DNA of 64,000 nucleotides from Crocinitomicaceae bacterium. Its GTDB lineage: Bacteria > Bacteroidota > Bacteroidia > Flavobacteriales_D > Crocinitomicaceae. The first letter of the stretch is position 1. Each line of letters starts with the position of its first letter. This document shows positions 25,569 to 33,680 of this stretch, piece after piece. Both the position numbers and the translations under genes were made by a program. Below the pieces are notes generated by a model, which was not told where the DNA came from, searched no databases, and worked only from the letters and a program-made list of their open reading frames with translations. The stretch lies in assembly GCA_014762645.1 (NCBI GenBank), contig JABURP010000119.1:18832-82831 (forward strand). Direction: 5' to 3'.

Positions 25569-27398
25569 ATGAACTTTAGATTTACCATAGGAAAGAAAAT
25601 AGGGACGGGATTTGGCGTCCTTATTCTGTTTATAATAGTGGTATTCGGAGCAACGTATATTGCAGTAAACAAGGGTATTTCAACCTTTGAGGAAAACGAC
25701 AAAACATCTAAAGAACTCATCCAGGTTTTAACCCCTTCCAAGGAGAAAGTAACCAAACTTCGCATCCTCATCAATGAATCAAAGTTGCTAGCTATTCAAT
25801 GGGTGGAGCATCAAACCAGAAATGATGTTCCCGCAAAAATCCGTCTCAACAATTTGATGGAGTACAACATTCCTGATACCCGTGATGAAATAACTGAATT
25901 ATCAGAAGAATGGACCGACGAAGGTGACAAGAAAACTTTGCACAAAGCCATTGGTAAAATAGATACTTTATTTGCCTTCTATGAGGAGATAAAAATGTTG
26001 TTGCCGGATCTCACAAGTTACGACGACCCCTTTAATTCGCTCTCGGCAAGATTTCTGGTTGGGCAGGATGGGGATGCATCTGTTATGGCAGGTAAAATTG
26101 ATCAAAACCTTCTCACTTTACAAAACAGCTTAGAACGCAAAGAGGCAAGCGCACTTGAGCTTGTAAAAACATCCTCGGAAGAGTCAAAAGAAAAGTTTCA
26201 GCAATTACGCTTTTATTGGTTTTTAGGTGGAGCATTGATTGTCTTTGCTATCCTTATAGCAATTTTTACTACCAATTCAATTGTGAAGCCCGTGCGATCA
26301 CTAAGGAGCGTTTTATTGTCTTTGGGTAAGGGTATTTTTCCAGACACTAAAATTACGGTAAGCAATGATGAGATTGGAGATATGTCATCAGCTATGATTG
26401 AATTGGTTGATGGACTCAAGAAAACAACAGACTTTGCCAACCAGGTTGGACAAAGTAACTTCAACTACCCATATCAACCATTAAGTGACGAAGATGTCCT
26501 TGGGCACGCATTGCTTAAAATGAAGGATGAACTGGCAGAAACAGAACGTATTCTTGAACAAAAGGTAAAAGAACGTACCGAAGAAGTTGTCAAACAAAAA
26601 GATGAGATTGAGTCTCAAAATCAACGCCTGGAAGAACTATACAAAGACGTTACTGATAGTATTCGCTACGCAAAAAGGCTTCAATACTCAATTCTTCCCC
26701 CTGATGAGAAGATTAGAGAAATTTGTCCAAACACTTTTGTATTATTCAAGCCAAAAGACATTGTTTCCGGTGACTTTTACTGGTTTGAACAACAGGGAGG
26801 TAAATCGTACTGTGCAGCCGTAGACTGTACAGGACATGGTGTTCCGGGAGCGTTTATGAGCTTGGTTGGTGCCAATGGTCTAAATGCAGCCGTAAGGGAA
26901 CACCACACTTCAAAACCTGGTGAAATTGTTGATGAGTTAAATAGCTTTGTTGCAGAAACGCTCAACAAAACGAGTGAAGATAATGATGTTAGAGACGGAA
27001 TGGACCTGTCTCTTATCGCAATTGATTATAAAACACTCGAGCTTGAGTTTGCAGGTGCGTACAACCCAATTTATATTGTCCGGGGAGATGATTTTATCAT
27101 TCTTCCTGCTGATAAATTCGCGATTGCTTCATTTGATCCGGGCACAAAAAATTATAACAATCAGGTTTTCCAGCTGGAAAAAGGTGATCAAATCTATTTA
27201 TTTTCAGATGGTTACGCCGACCAGTTTGGAGGTAAAAAAGGAAAGAAATTCCTCTATAAAACATTCAGAGAAGAACTATTACGCGTCCATAAATTGGATC
27301 CTGAGCAGCAAAAAAATGAACTAAATAAAACAATTGTGAAGTGGCAAGGAGATTATGCTCAGGTAGATGATATCCTTGTAATAGGAATTCGAATCTAG
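25569..27398 (+). CDS. Membrane-bound HAMP / SpoIIE-type (PP2C) serine phosphatase
   Basis: 609 residues from ATG 25569. Transmembrane helix ~14-34; periplasmic helical four-helix-bundle sensor ~35-213; second transmembrane helix ~216-236; HAMP ~237-290; coiled coil ~325-370; SpoIIE-type PP2C domain ~385-609. Metal-binding aspartates are present in SGDFYWF (~397), the DCTGHGVPGAF motif, DGMDLS, and SDGYADQFGG (~545). Such enzymes dephosphorylate STAS-type anti-anti-sigma proteins in partner-switching circuits. The extracytoplasmic sensor lies next to two periplasmic proteins encoded upstream, which suggests they provide its signal. The gene ends 5 bp before the cyclase/HD gene. Confidence 0.9.
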   Translation: MNFRFTIGKKIGTGFGVLILFIIVVFGATYIAVNKGISTFEENDKTSKELIQVLTPSKEKVTKLRILINESKLLAIQWVEHQTRNDVPAKIRLNNLMEYNIPDTRDEITELSEEWTDEGDKKTLHKAIGKIDTLFAFYEEIKMLLPDLTSYDDPFNSLSARFLVGQDGDASVMAGKIDQNLLTLQNSLERKEASALELVKTSSEESKEKFQQLRFYWFLGGALIVFAILIAIFTTNSIVKPVRSLRSVLLSLGKGIFPDTKITVSNDEIGDMSSAMIELVDGLKKTTDFANQVGQSNFNYPYQPLSDEDVLGHALLKMKDELAETERILEQKVKERTEEVVKQKDEIESQNQRLEELYKDVTDSIRYAKRLQYSILPPDEKIREICPNTFVLFKPKDIVSGDFYWFEQQGGKSYCAAVDCTGHGVPGAFMSLVGANGLNAAVREHHTSKPGEIVDELNSFVAETLNKTSEDNDVRDGMDLSLIAIDYKTLELEFAGAYNPIYIVRGDDFIILPADKFAIASFDPGTKNYNNQVFQLEKGDQIYLFSDGYADQFGGKKGKKFLYKTFREELLRVHKLDPEQQKNELNKTIVKWQGDYAQVDDILVIGIRI

Positions 27399-27403
27399 TC
27401 CAA

Positions 27404-30400
27404 ATGACAGTCCAGAAAGGTAGTCTAATACTTTTTTTTTCTTTATTGATTTGTTGGCATTCTAACGCACAACAAAAGAGTATAAAGTTTGATACTTATA
27501 CCATAGAAGAAGGACTTTCCCAAAGTCAGGTTACCAGCATTCAACAGGATGAAACAGGGTATATTTGGATCGCTACACAAGATGGTCTAAACCAATTCGA
27601 CGGATATTCTTTCAATGTCCTAAAAAACGAACCGAACAACAACAATTCTCTTCCTAATAATTATGTGCATTTTCTGTTACCAGATAGCAAGGGAAACATC
27701 TGGTTCGGAACGAATCGTGGTATTGGAAAATTAGATCCACATAACGGAGATATTACAAAAATTAACCGCGCTCAGTATCCCGATCTCAGAGGGTATATTT
27801 TTACCCACCTGGCATTTGATAAAGCGGGTCAATTATGGGCCCTCTCAGAAAAACATGGGATAAATAAAGTAGACCCGAGTTCTCATGATGTTGAAGTAAT
27901 TACGGCTATTGGTGCCACTACAGCATTTTCATGCATTTACAGTGATGATGAACATATTATCTGGGTAGGAACCAAGTATGGTGAAATTTTCTTTTCCCGC
28001 CCTCCTTACATGCATTTTGAAACAGTTAACAACCCCGAGTTGGGTGCTCTTGGTACAATAAACCACTTTACTCAAAAATCCCCGGATGAAATTGTTGTTT
28101 CCACAGAAACAGGGCCTTTTATTATTAGGAGACGCAGCACGATTGAAACATTGACGAAGGAAGCAGACCTACGTTATAAACAAATTACGTGTGCTTATGT
28201 AGAAAATCAAAGTAAAATATGGCTTGGCACCAAAGAAGAAGGATTATATCTTTTACAATTTGACCCGCAGGGCAATGAAAAGACCTTTCACTACAGTAAA
28301 AACCCTTATGATAAATCAAGCATAGTTGACAACAATATCTCCTGCATTTTTGAAGACAGAAACGGTGTGTTTTGGGTAGGAACCGAGAAAGGCGTTTCTA
28401 AGTTTGATAAGTATAAACAAGGCTTTACCACAATTTCTCTGAACAACAACCCGCAAGAAGGATTGATTGATTACAATGCCTGGTCATTTGCTGAAGATAA
28501 AAATGGAAATATATATATCGGAACTAAAAAGGACCTCTCCATTTACAATATAGAAGAAGAGCGGTTTTATCACATCTATCGCGATAAAACATCACATCAA
28601 TACCTTTTAAGTATCTACGTGGAAGACACCAATCGTATCTGGCTGGGTTATGATGATGGACTTTATCTTTTAACCATTAAAGATCTTCAAAGAGATGCCT
28701 ATAGTTTTAAACGCATCAAATTTCTAGACCATGAACATTCATCAAATGTGCGGGTCTATCAAATAGTAGAAGCTGACGAAAACAGGCTGTGGATAGGATC
28801 TCGTTCGGGTCTAAGTATTATTGACCGAAATACCTTCGAATTTAAGTTCTATGAACACTCGAATCGAGAGAACAGTATAGGCGAGGGATCTGTTAAGATT
28901 ATCTATAGGGACCTCAATGAAAACCTTTGGATAGCAACTAGCAATTCAGGCCTTTACACAGTTACTCCAGCAGGGGATACGAGTTTTAATTTTACTCACC
29001 AACCCATCAAAAATTATAATGAAGAAAATGGTCAGATTACGTCCATTTTACAGACGGACCCGGGGTTCATGTGGCTTGGAACATACGGTGAAGGGCTTAA
29101 ACGACTAAACCTAAATACCAATGAAGTGAAAAGCTGGACGGAATCAGACGGGCTTTCAAATAACGTTGTATATGGTCTCTTGGAAGATTCGAGTGAGTGT
29201 ATCTGGATGAGCACAAACAAAGGGCTTTCTAAATTTGATATGAAAACTGAAAGCTTTACGACCTACTCAGTAAAAGATGGTTTACAGTCAAATGAGTTTA
29301 ACTCCAGTGCCTATATGAAATCCTCCAAGGGGATATTGCACTACGGCGGAATCAACGGCTACAACATTTTTAACCCTTCAGAAATAACCATAAACCCTAA
29401 CGCTCCCGAAGTTATTATTTCATCTGTCGTACTTTCTCCAAAAGGCACCAAAAAGAAAGAGGTAATTGCTAAGAACATTACACATTCTGAAAAAATAGAG
29501 CTTGATTATAACCAAAATGACATCTCCTTTGTCTTCATTGCCACCAATTATTCAAACCCTTCTAAAAACAAATTCAAATACATGTTGGAAGGACTGGAGG
29601 AAGAATATACCATCCTTGAAAATGAAAACAAAGTTAACTACTTAAATATCCCTCCAGGTTCTTATAAACTAAAGGTATTCGCTCAAAGTGCCGACGGTGT
29701 TTGGTCTGTTAAGCCGACAATAATTGAAATTACAGTAACTCCTCCATTCTGGCTTACCTGGTGGTTCAGGATCGTAGCTGTTTTGCTGCTAACATTAATG
29801 GGCTTCATTATATACAGACGACGAGTAGATAAAATTCGAAGGCAAAAAGTACGCTTAGAAATTGAGGTTGTAAAGCGGACCAGGCAAATAACCGAACAAA
29901 GCAAGAAGATTCAGGAACAGGCAAAGAAAGCTGAAATACAAGCCGCTAAAATTGAACATCAAAATGAATTGCTCGAAAAAGAAAAAGTAAAGGTAGAGCA
30001 GTTGTTGCTTAATATTCTTCCGGAAGGCACTGCAGAGGAGCTAAAGAATAAAGGGCGCTCTAAAGCACGTTATTATCGCAATGTTTCGGTCTTGTTCACC
30101 GATTTTGTAGGCTTCTCAAAAATAGCTGAAGACATGAAACCGCAGGATCTGGTACTTCAGTTGGACGGCTATTTCTCGAAATTTGATGAGATCATAGAGA
30201 AATACGATCTAGAAAAAATTAAGACCATTGGTGACTCTTACATGTGTGCCGGCGGTGTTCCTATTAGAAATAAATCCAACGCTATTGAAGTTACATTGGC
30301 CGCCCTGGAAATTAAAAATTACATGTCAGAACGGGCCGAAAAGGAGCCGAATACATGGAAGATTAGAATTGGGATAAATACCGGAGAGGTAATTGCTGGA

Positions 30401-31288
30401 GTAATTGGATTGAAACGATTTGCGTATGACATTTGGGGTGCTTCTGTTAACCAAGCACAGCGAATGGAAATGCATGGACAACCTGGAATTGTTAATGTAT
30501 CGGGTAATACCTATGAGTTTATTGCTCCGTATTTCGAATGTAATTATCGCGGTAAAATTCAAACCAAACACAAGGGGATGCTTGACATGTATAGTGTCAA
30601 GGGAATTAAGCCAGAATTGTCAGAGGAAGGGCTTGGCATTAAACCGAACAAAAAGTTTTGGCAAATAGTTGATCTGCATCTCTACAGCTCGATTAACTAC
30701 ATGAAGGCCGAACGTCACATTATGAAAATTCTGGAGAATCAGCTGTCGCCCAAACTATTGTATCACAGTATTAATCACACCATTGATGTGACAAAAGCCG
30801 TTGAACGTTTAGCAATTATGGAGGGCATTACCGACGAAGATCTTTTCTTGTTGAAATCTGCAGCTACTTATCACGACGCCGGTTTTATCGAAAAATATGA
30901 AAACAACGAAGAGGTGGGTATGCGTCTTGCTAGAGAAATCCTCCCAAAATATGGATACACTCAAGATCAAATTGACATCATAGATGGATTAATAAAGTCT
31001 ACAGAAATACCACAGAGTCCACGGACGCATTTACAAGAGGTTATGTGTGACGCAGACTTAGACTATCTCGGCCGGGATGATTTTCATGAAATCGCTGACT
31101 TATTGCGTCGTGAATTGCGTGAACACGGGAAGCTGCATAGTGATCGCAAATGGGACGAAATTCAAATTAGTTTTCTGGAGCAACACACCTATTTCACCGA
31201 AAGTGCCATCAACCTTCGTAGGGACAAAAAATTAAAGCACATTGAGGAGCTCAAGCATAAGTTAGAAACTTATGAGTACAAAGATTAG
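27404..31288 (+). CDS. Beta-propeller sensor / class III adenylyl cyclase / HD-domain fusion
   Basis: 1,294 residues. Signal peptide; two-component-regulator propeller repeats ~25-640 (recurring IWxGT, GLSxxD blades); Y_Y_Y domain ~690-775; transmembrane helix ~783-806; coiled coil ~807-870; class III cyclase ~890-1070; HD domain ~1095-1285. Cyclase residues all appear present: metal aspartates D900 (FTDFVGFS) and D944 (IGDSYM), ATP-type specificity residues K940 and D1009 (DIWG), N1016 and R1020. These predict cAMP synthesis. The HD part has H1121/H1125, H1157-D1158 (YHDAGF) and a late CDADLD, suggesting a metal phosphohydrolase. Propeller sensors normally precede histidine kinases, so this output is unusual. 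Last gene of the operon that starts at 24013. Confidence 0.9.
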   Translation: MTVQKGSLILFFSLLICWHSNAQQKSIKFDTYTIEEGLSQSQVTSIQQDETGYIWIATQDGLNQFDGYSFNVLKNEPNNNNSLPNNYVHFLLPDSKGNIWFGTNRGIGKLDPHNGDITKINRAQYPDLRGYIFTHLAFDKAGQLWALSEKHGINKVDPSSHDVEVITAIGATTAFSCIYSDDEHIIWVGTKYGEIFFSRPPYMHFETVNNPELGALGTINHFTQKSPDEIVVSTETGPFIIRRRSTIETLTKEADLRYKQITCAYVENQSKIWLGTKEEGLYLLQFDPQGNEKTFHYSKNPYDKSSIVDNNISCIFEDRNGVFWVGTEKGVSKFDKYKQGFTTISLNNNPQEGLIDYNAWSFAEDKNGNIYIGTKKDLSIYNIEEERFYHIYRDKTSHQYLLSIYVEDTNRIWLGYDDGLYLLTIKDLQRDAYSFKRIKFLDHEHSSNVRVYQIVEADENRLWIGSRSGLSIIDRNTFEFKFYEHSNRENSIGEGSVKIIYRDLNENLWIATSNSGLYTVTPAGDTSFNFTHQPIKNYNEENGQITSILQTDPGFMWLGTYGEGLKRLNLNTNEVKSWTESDGLSNNVVYGLLEDSSECIWMSTNKGLSKFDMKTESFTTYSVKDGLQSNEFNSSAYMKSSKGILHYGGINGYNIFNPSEITINPNAPEVIISSVVLSPKGTKKKEVIAKNITHSEKIELDYNQNDISFVFIATNYSNPSKNKFKYMLEGLEEEYTILENENKVNYLNIPPGSYKLKVFAQSADGVWSVKPTIIEITVTPPFWLTWWFRIVAVLLLTLMGFIIYRRRVDKIRRQKVRLEIEVVKRTRQITEQSKKIQEQAKKAEIQAAKIEHQNELLEKEKVKVEQLLLNILPEGTAEELKNKGRSKARYYRNVSVLFTDFVGFSKIAEDMKPQDLVLQLDGYFSKFDEIIEKYDLEKIKTIGDSYMCAGGVPIRNKSNAIEVTLAALEIKNYMSERAEKEPNTWKIRIGINTGEVIAGVIGLKRFAYDIWGASVNQAQRMEMHGQPGIVNVSGNTYEFIAPYFECNYRGKIQTKHKGMLDMYSVKGIKPELSEEGLGIKPNKKFWQIVDLHLYSSINYMKAERHIMKILENQLSPKLLYHSINHTIDVTKAVERLAIMEGITDEDLFLLKSAATYHDAGFIEKYENNEEVGMRLAREILPKYGYTQDQIDIIDGLIKSTEIPQSPRTHLQEVMCDADLDYLGRDDFHEIADLLRRELREHGKLHSDRKWDEIQISFLEQHTYFTESAINLRRDKKLKHIEELKHKLETYEYKD

Positions 31289-31674
31289 TACCCAAGCTTT
31301 TCCAGGTTTAGATCAGGTTCACCATTTTTACCGTGAACAAAAAGTGTCTCTTCTTTGTAATTTACCACAATTTCAAGCCTGAAATTCACTGACTTTCCAT
31401 TGCTCATGTTGGCAACGAGAAGGTACTCACCGTTTCCTTGTTTGATAAAGTCATAGTTTCCGGCAACGGTAATATTTCCGCTGCTATAAATCAACTTATC
31501 TTCCAACACGGTAATCTTAACGTCATGTTCATCAACGTGCATTTCTATATTGTTCTTAACAACGCGATAAGCTGACATTTCACCAGCGTATTGTCCAAAG
31601 CATTTTTTGGGTAGGGTTTCTGAAAAGGAAATTGTCGTGCATAAGAGGAATGCACACAATAGGGATCTAAACAT
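31285..31674 (-). CDS. Secreted protein of unknown function, paralogue A
   Basis: 129 residues with signal peptide MFRSLLCAFLLCTTISFS. The mature part is beta-rich, about 105 residues, without known motifs. It is clearly homologous to the 129-residue product at 31801-32190: both begin the mature domain with PKK-x-x-GQY, share a central SGN/VGN-(I/M)-x-(V/L)-(A/F)-G-x-Y motif, and end with a LxxxGxNGxPDxxLEK pattern. The stop overlaps that of the cyclase gene on the other strand (TTAG, 31285-31288). I do not recognise a family; a small lipocalin-like or ligand-binding fold is possible. Confidence 0.75.
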   Translation of the reverse strand: MFRSLLCAFLLCTTISFSETLPKKCFGQYAGEMSAYRVVKNNIEMHVDEHDVKITVLEDKLIYSSGNITVAGNYDFIKQGNGEYLLVANMSNGKSVNFRLEIVVNYKEETLFVHGKNGEPDLNLEKLGY

Positions 31675-31678
31675 AGTA

Positions 31679-31686
31679 CAAATTTA
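31679..31686 (-). promoter_or_regulatory. -7 promoter box TAAATTTG immediately upstream of ATG 31674
   Basis: Exact TAnnTTTG on the minus strand ending 4 bp before the start codon, which implies a leaderless or nearly leaderless transcript for paralogue A. Confidence 0.45.
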
Positions 31687-31800
31687 AGGCTGCCCAAAAA
31701 TAGATTCCAATTGCTTGATTTCCAAATTTTTCTGAGGTTTTTTAGCGATACTGCAACTTTTCAGGGCTTCCTAAAGACATGTTTAAAAGAATAGCCTAAA

Positions 31801-32190
31801 TCAATTTTCTTGCTTTTCTAGTTTGGTGTCAGGGGTTCCGTTCGTGCCTTTGATAATAAGTGTATCCTTTTTCTTGTCAACGATCATCTCCACATCAAAT
31901 TCTATAGATATATCATTAGATACTGTAGCTTTAATCGTTACTAACCCTCCTTTATCCTCAACGCTATTATAGCTGCCAAACAACTTCATATTGCCGACTG
32001 TATACCACATGTATTCATCTCTTAGAATAACCGTAACGTCATACGAAGAGGCTTCGACGGTGTGTTCGTTATCTTCAAATTGAAAAGATTCTGCCTCGGC
32101 AAAATACTGCCCGGCGATTTTTTTAGGGATTGAAACTTCTTGTACAGCAAAGACCAATATCAATAACCCATTGAGTAATAATGCTTTCAT
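31801..32190 (-). CDS. Secreted protein of unknown function, paralogue B
   Basis: 129 residues, with an N-terminal signal sequence (MKALLLNGLLILVFAVQ) and a beta-rich domain homologous along its full length to the product of 31285-31674 (shared PKKxxGQY, VGNMKLFGSY against SGNITVAGNY, and the NGTPDTKLEK end). The two genes are a tandem duplication in the same orientation separated by 126 bp without an obvious terminator. Paralogue A has its own promoter box, so they may be differently expressed. Function unknown. Confidence 0.75.
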   Translation of the reverse strand: MKALLLNGLLILVFAVQEVSIPKKIAGQYFAEAESFQFEDNEHTVEASSYDVTVILRDEYMWYTVGNMKLFGSYNSVEDKGGLVTIKATVSNDISIEFDVEMIVDKKKDTLIIKGTNGTPDTKLEKQEN

Positions 32191-32346
32191 AGTATGTAGG
32201 TTTTATGGGCTATTACAAGTTACTGTTATTCCTCTTATCATCCAAAATTTTTGTTGAAAAAAAGTTTCTATTGTTCATAGTACAGGCCCCATATAGCGGA
32301 GATAATAATCTGGATTCCGTAACTTTATCATTTAATTATTTTGATT

Positions 32347-33171
32347 ATGCAGCAGTACTTAGATCTTGTGAGACATATTAAGGAAAAGGGAGTAGAAAAA
32401 GGGGACAGAACTGGTACCGGAACGAAGAGTGTTTTTGGCTATCAAATGAGGTTCGACCTACAGGATGGCTTTCCTATGGTTACCACCAAAAAGCTGCATT
32501 TGAAATCAATAATATATGAGCTTTTGTGGTTTATCAAGGGAGACACGAACATTAAGTATCTCACGGATAATGGTGTAAGGATTTGGAATGATTGGGCGAA
32601 TGAAAATGGTGATCTGGGTCCCGTTTATGGTGCTCAATGGCGCAACTGGAACAATGAAGGGATTGATCAGTTGAATAATGTTATCGAGCAAATAAAAAAC
32701 AACCCCAACAGCAGAAGGTTAATGGTTTCTGCCTGGAACCCTTCTGTTATGCCGGACACTTCTGTCTCCTTTGAAGAGAACGTAGCCAATGGCAAAGCTG
32801 CTCTTCCTCCGTGCCACGCTTTCTTTCAATTTTATGTTGCAGACGGGAAGTTGTCATGTCAATTATATCAGAGAAGCGCAGACGTTTTTCTTGGGGTTCC
32901 TTTCAACATTGCTTCCTATGCGCTACTAACTATGATGGTGGCTCAGGTATGTGATCTTGAATACGGAGAATTTGTCCACACATTCGGTGATGTGCACCTT
33001 TACAGCAATCACTTTGAACAGGCAGAACTTCAATTAAGCCGCGATCCTAAACCACTTCCTAGTATGAAGATCAATCCGGATGTCAAGAGTATTTATGACT
33101 TTACTTTTGATGATTTTGAACTAAAGAACTACGAATATCATCCACATATTAAGGGCGCGGTAGCTGTATAG
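32347..33171 (+). CDS. thyA: Thymidylate synthase
   Basis: 274 residues from ATG 32347, close to the standard 264. Catalytic C156 sits in [10 protein letters not shown]; the [12 protein letters not shown] phosphate-binding loop, the [17 protein letters not shown] motif and the C-terminal [13 protein letters not shown] are all present. It methylates dUMP to dTMP using methylene-tetrahydrofolate, producing dihydrofolate. Dihydrofolate reductase follows 6 bp downstream and regenerates the cofactor, so the two form one metabolic operon with topB. Near-consensus -7 box TAACTTTA near 32320. Confidence 0.97.
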   Translation: MQQYLDLVRHIKEKGVEKGDRTGTGTKSVFGYQMRFDLQDGFPMVTTKKLHLKSIIYELLWFIKGDTNIKYLTDNGVRIWNDWANENGDLGPVYGAQWRNWNNEGIDQLNNVIEQIKNNPNSRRLMVSAWNPSVMPDTSVSFEENVANGKAALPPCHAFFQFYVADGKLSCQLYQRSADVFLGVPFNIASYALLTMMVAQVCDLEYGEFVHTFGDVHLYSNHFEQAELQLSRDPKPLPSMKINPDVKSIYDFTFDDFELKNYEYHPHIKGAVAV

Positions 33172-33177
33172 TATTGA

Positions 33178-33678
33178 ATGGCAAAACTAATTGTTGCAAT
33201 AGCATCTAACCGAGTCATTGGAAAAAATAATGACCTCATCTGGCACTTGCCGGCAGACATGAAATTTTTCACTGAAACTACAAAAAACAATATTGTAGTT
33301 ATGGGCAGAAAAAACTGGAATTCCATCCCGGATAAGTACCGCCCGTTGCCACACCGACTAAATGTGGTGGTTTCACGTGATCCAGAATTTAGTGATGAAG
33401 GTTGCGTTGTTTTTGGCTCCGTTGAGGACGCCATTGAGGCCTACAAAATGGATGATAGAGAGACTTATGTTATTGGTGGAGGTCAAATATATGCGTACGC
33501 GCTCAAGCACAATTTGGTGGATGAAATGTTAATTACTACCATCCACCAGGATTTTGACGGGGACACGTTTTTTCCTGATTTTAATGAAGACAACTGGGAA
33601 AAGCAACTGTTGATGAGTCACCCAATAGATGAACGTAATCCACACGCTTTTGATGTGTGGAGATACACGAAAAAGTAA
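33178..33678 (+). CDS. folA: Dihydrofolate reductase
   Basis: 166 residues, typical of bacterial DHFR. Substrate and cofactor motifs: IVAIASNRVIGKNNDLIWHLPADM with the catalytic acidic residue replaced in the usual position by D27, VVMGRKNWNSIP for NADPH binding, and VIGGGQIYAYAL. It reduces dihydrofolate to tetrahydrofolate with NADPH, completing the cycle started by ThyA just upstream. The topB start follows the stop by 2 bp. Confidence 0.97.
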   Translation: MAKLIVAIASNRVIGKNNDLIWHLPADMKFFTETTKNNIVVMGRKNWNSIPDKYRPLPHRLNVVVSRDPEFSDEGCVVFGSVEDAIEAYKMDDRETYVIGGGQIYAYALKHNLVDEMLITTIHQDFDGDTFFPDFNEDNWEKQLLMSHPIDERNPHAFDVWRYTKK

Positions 33679-33680
33679 AG

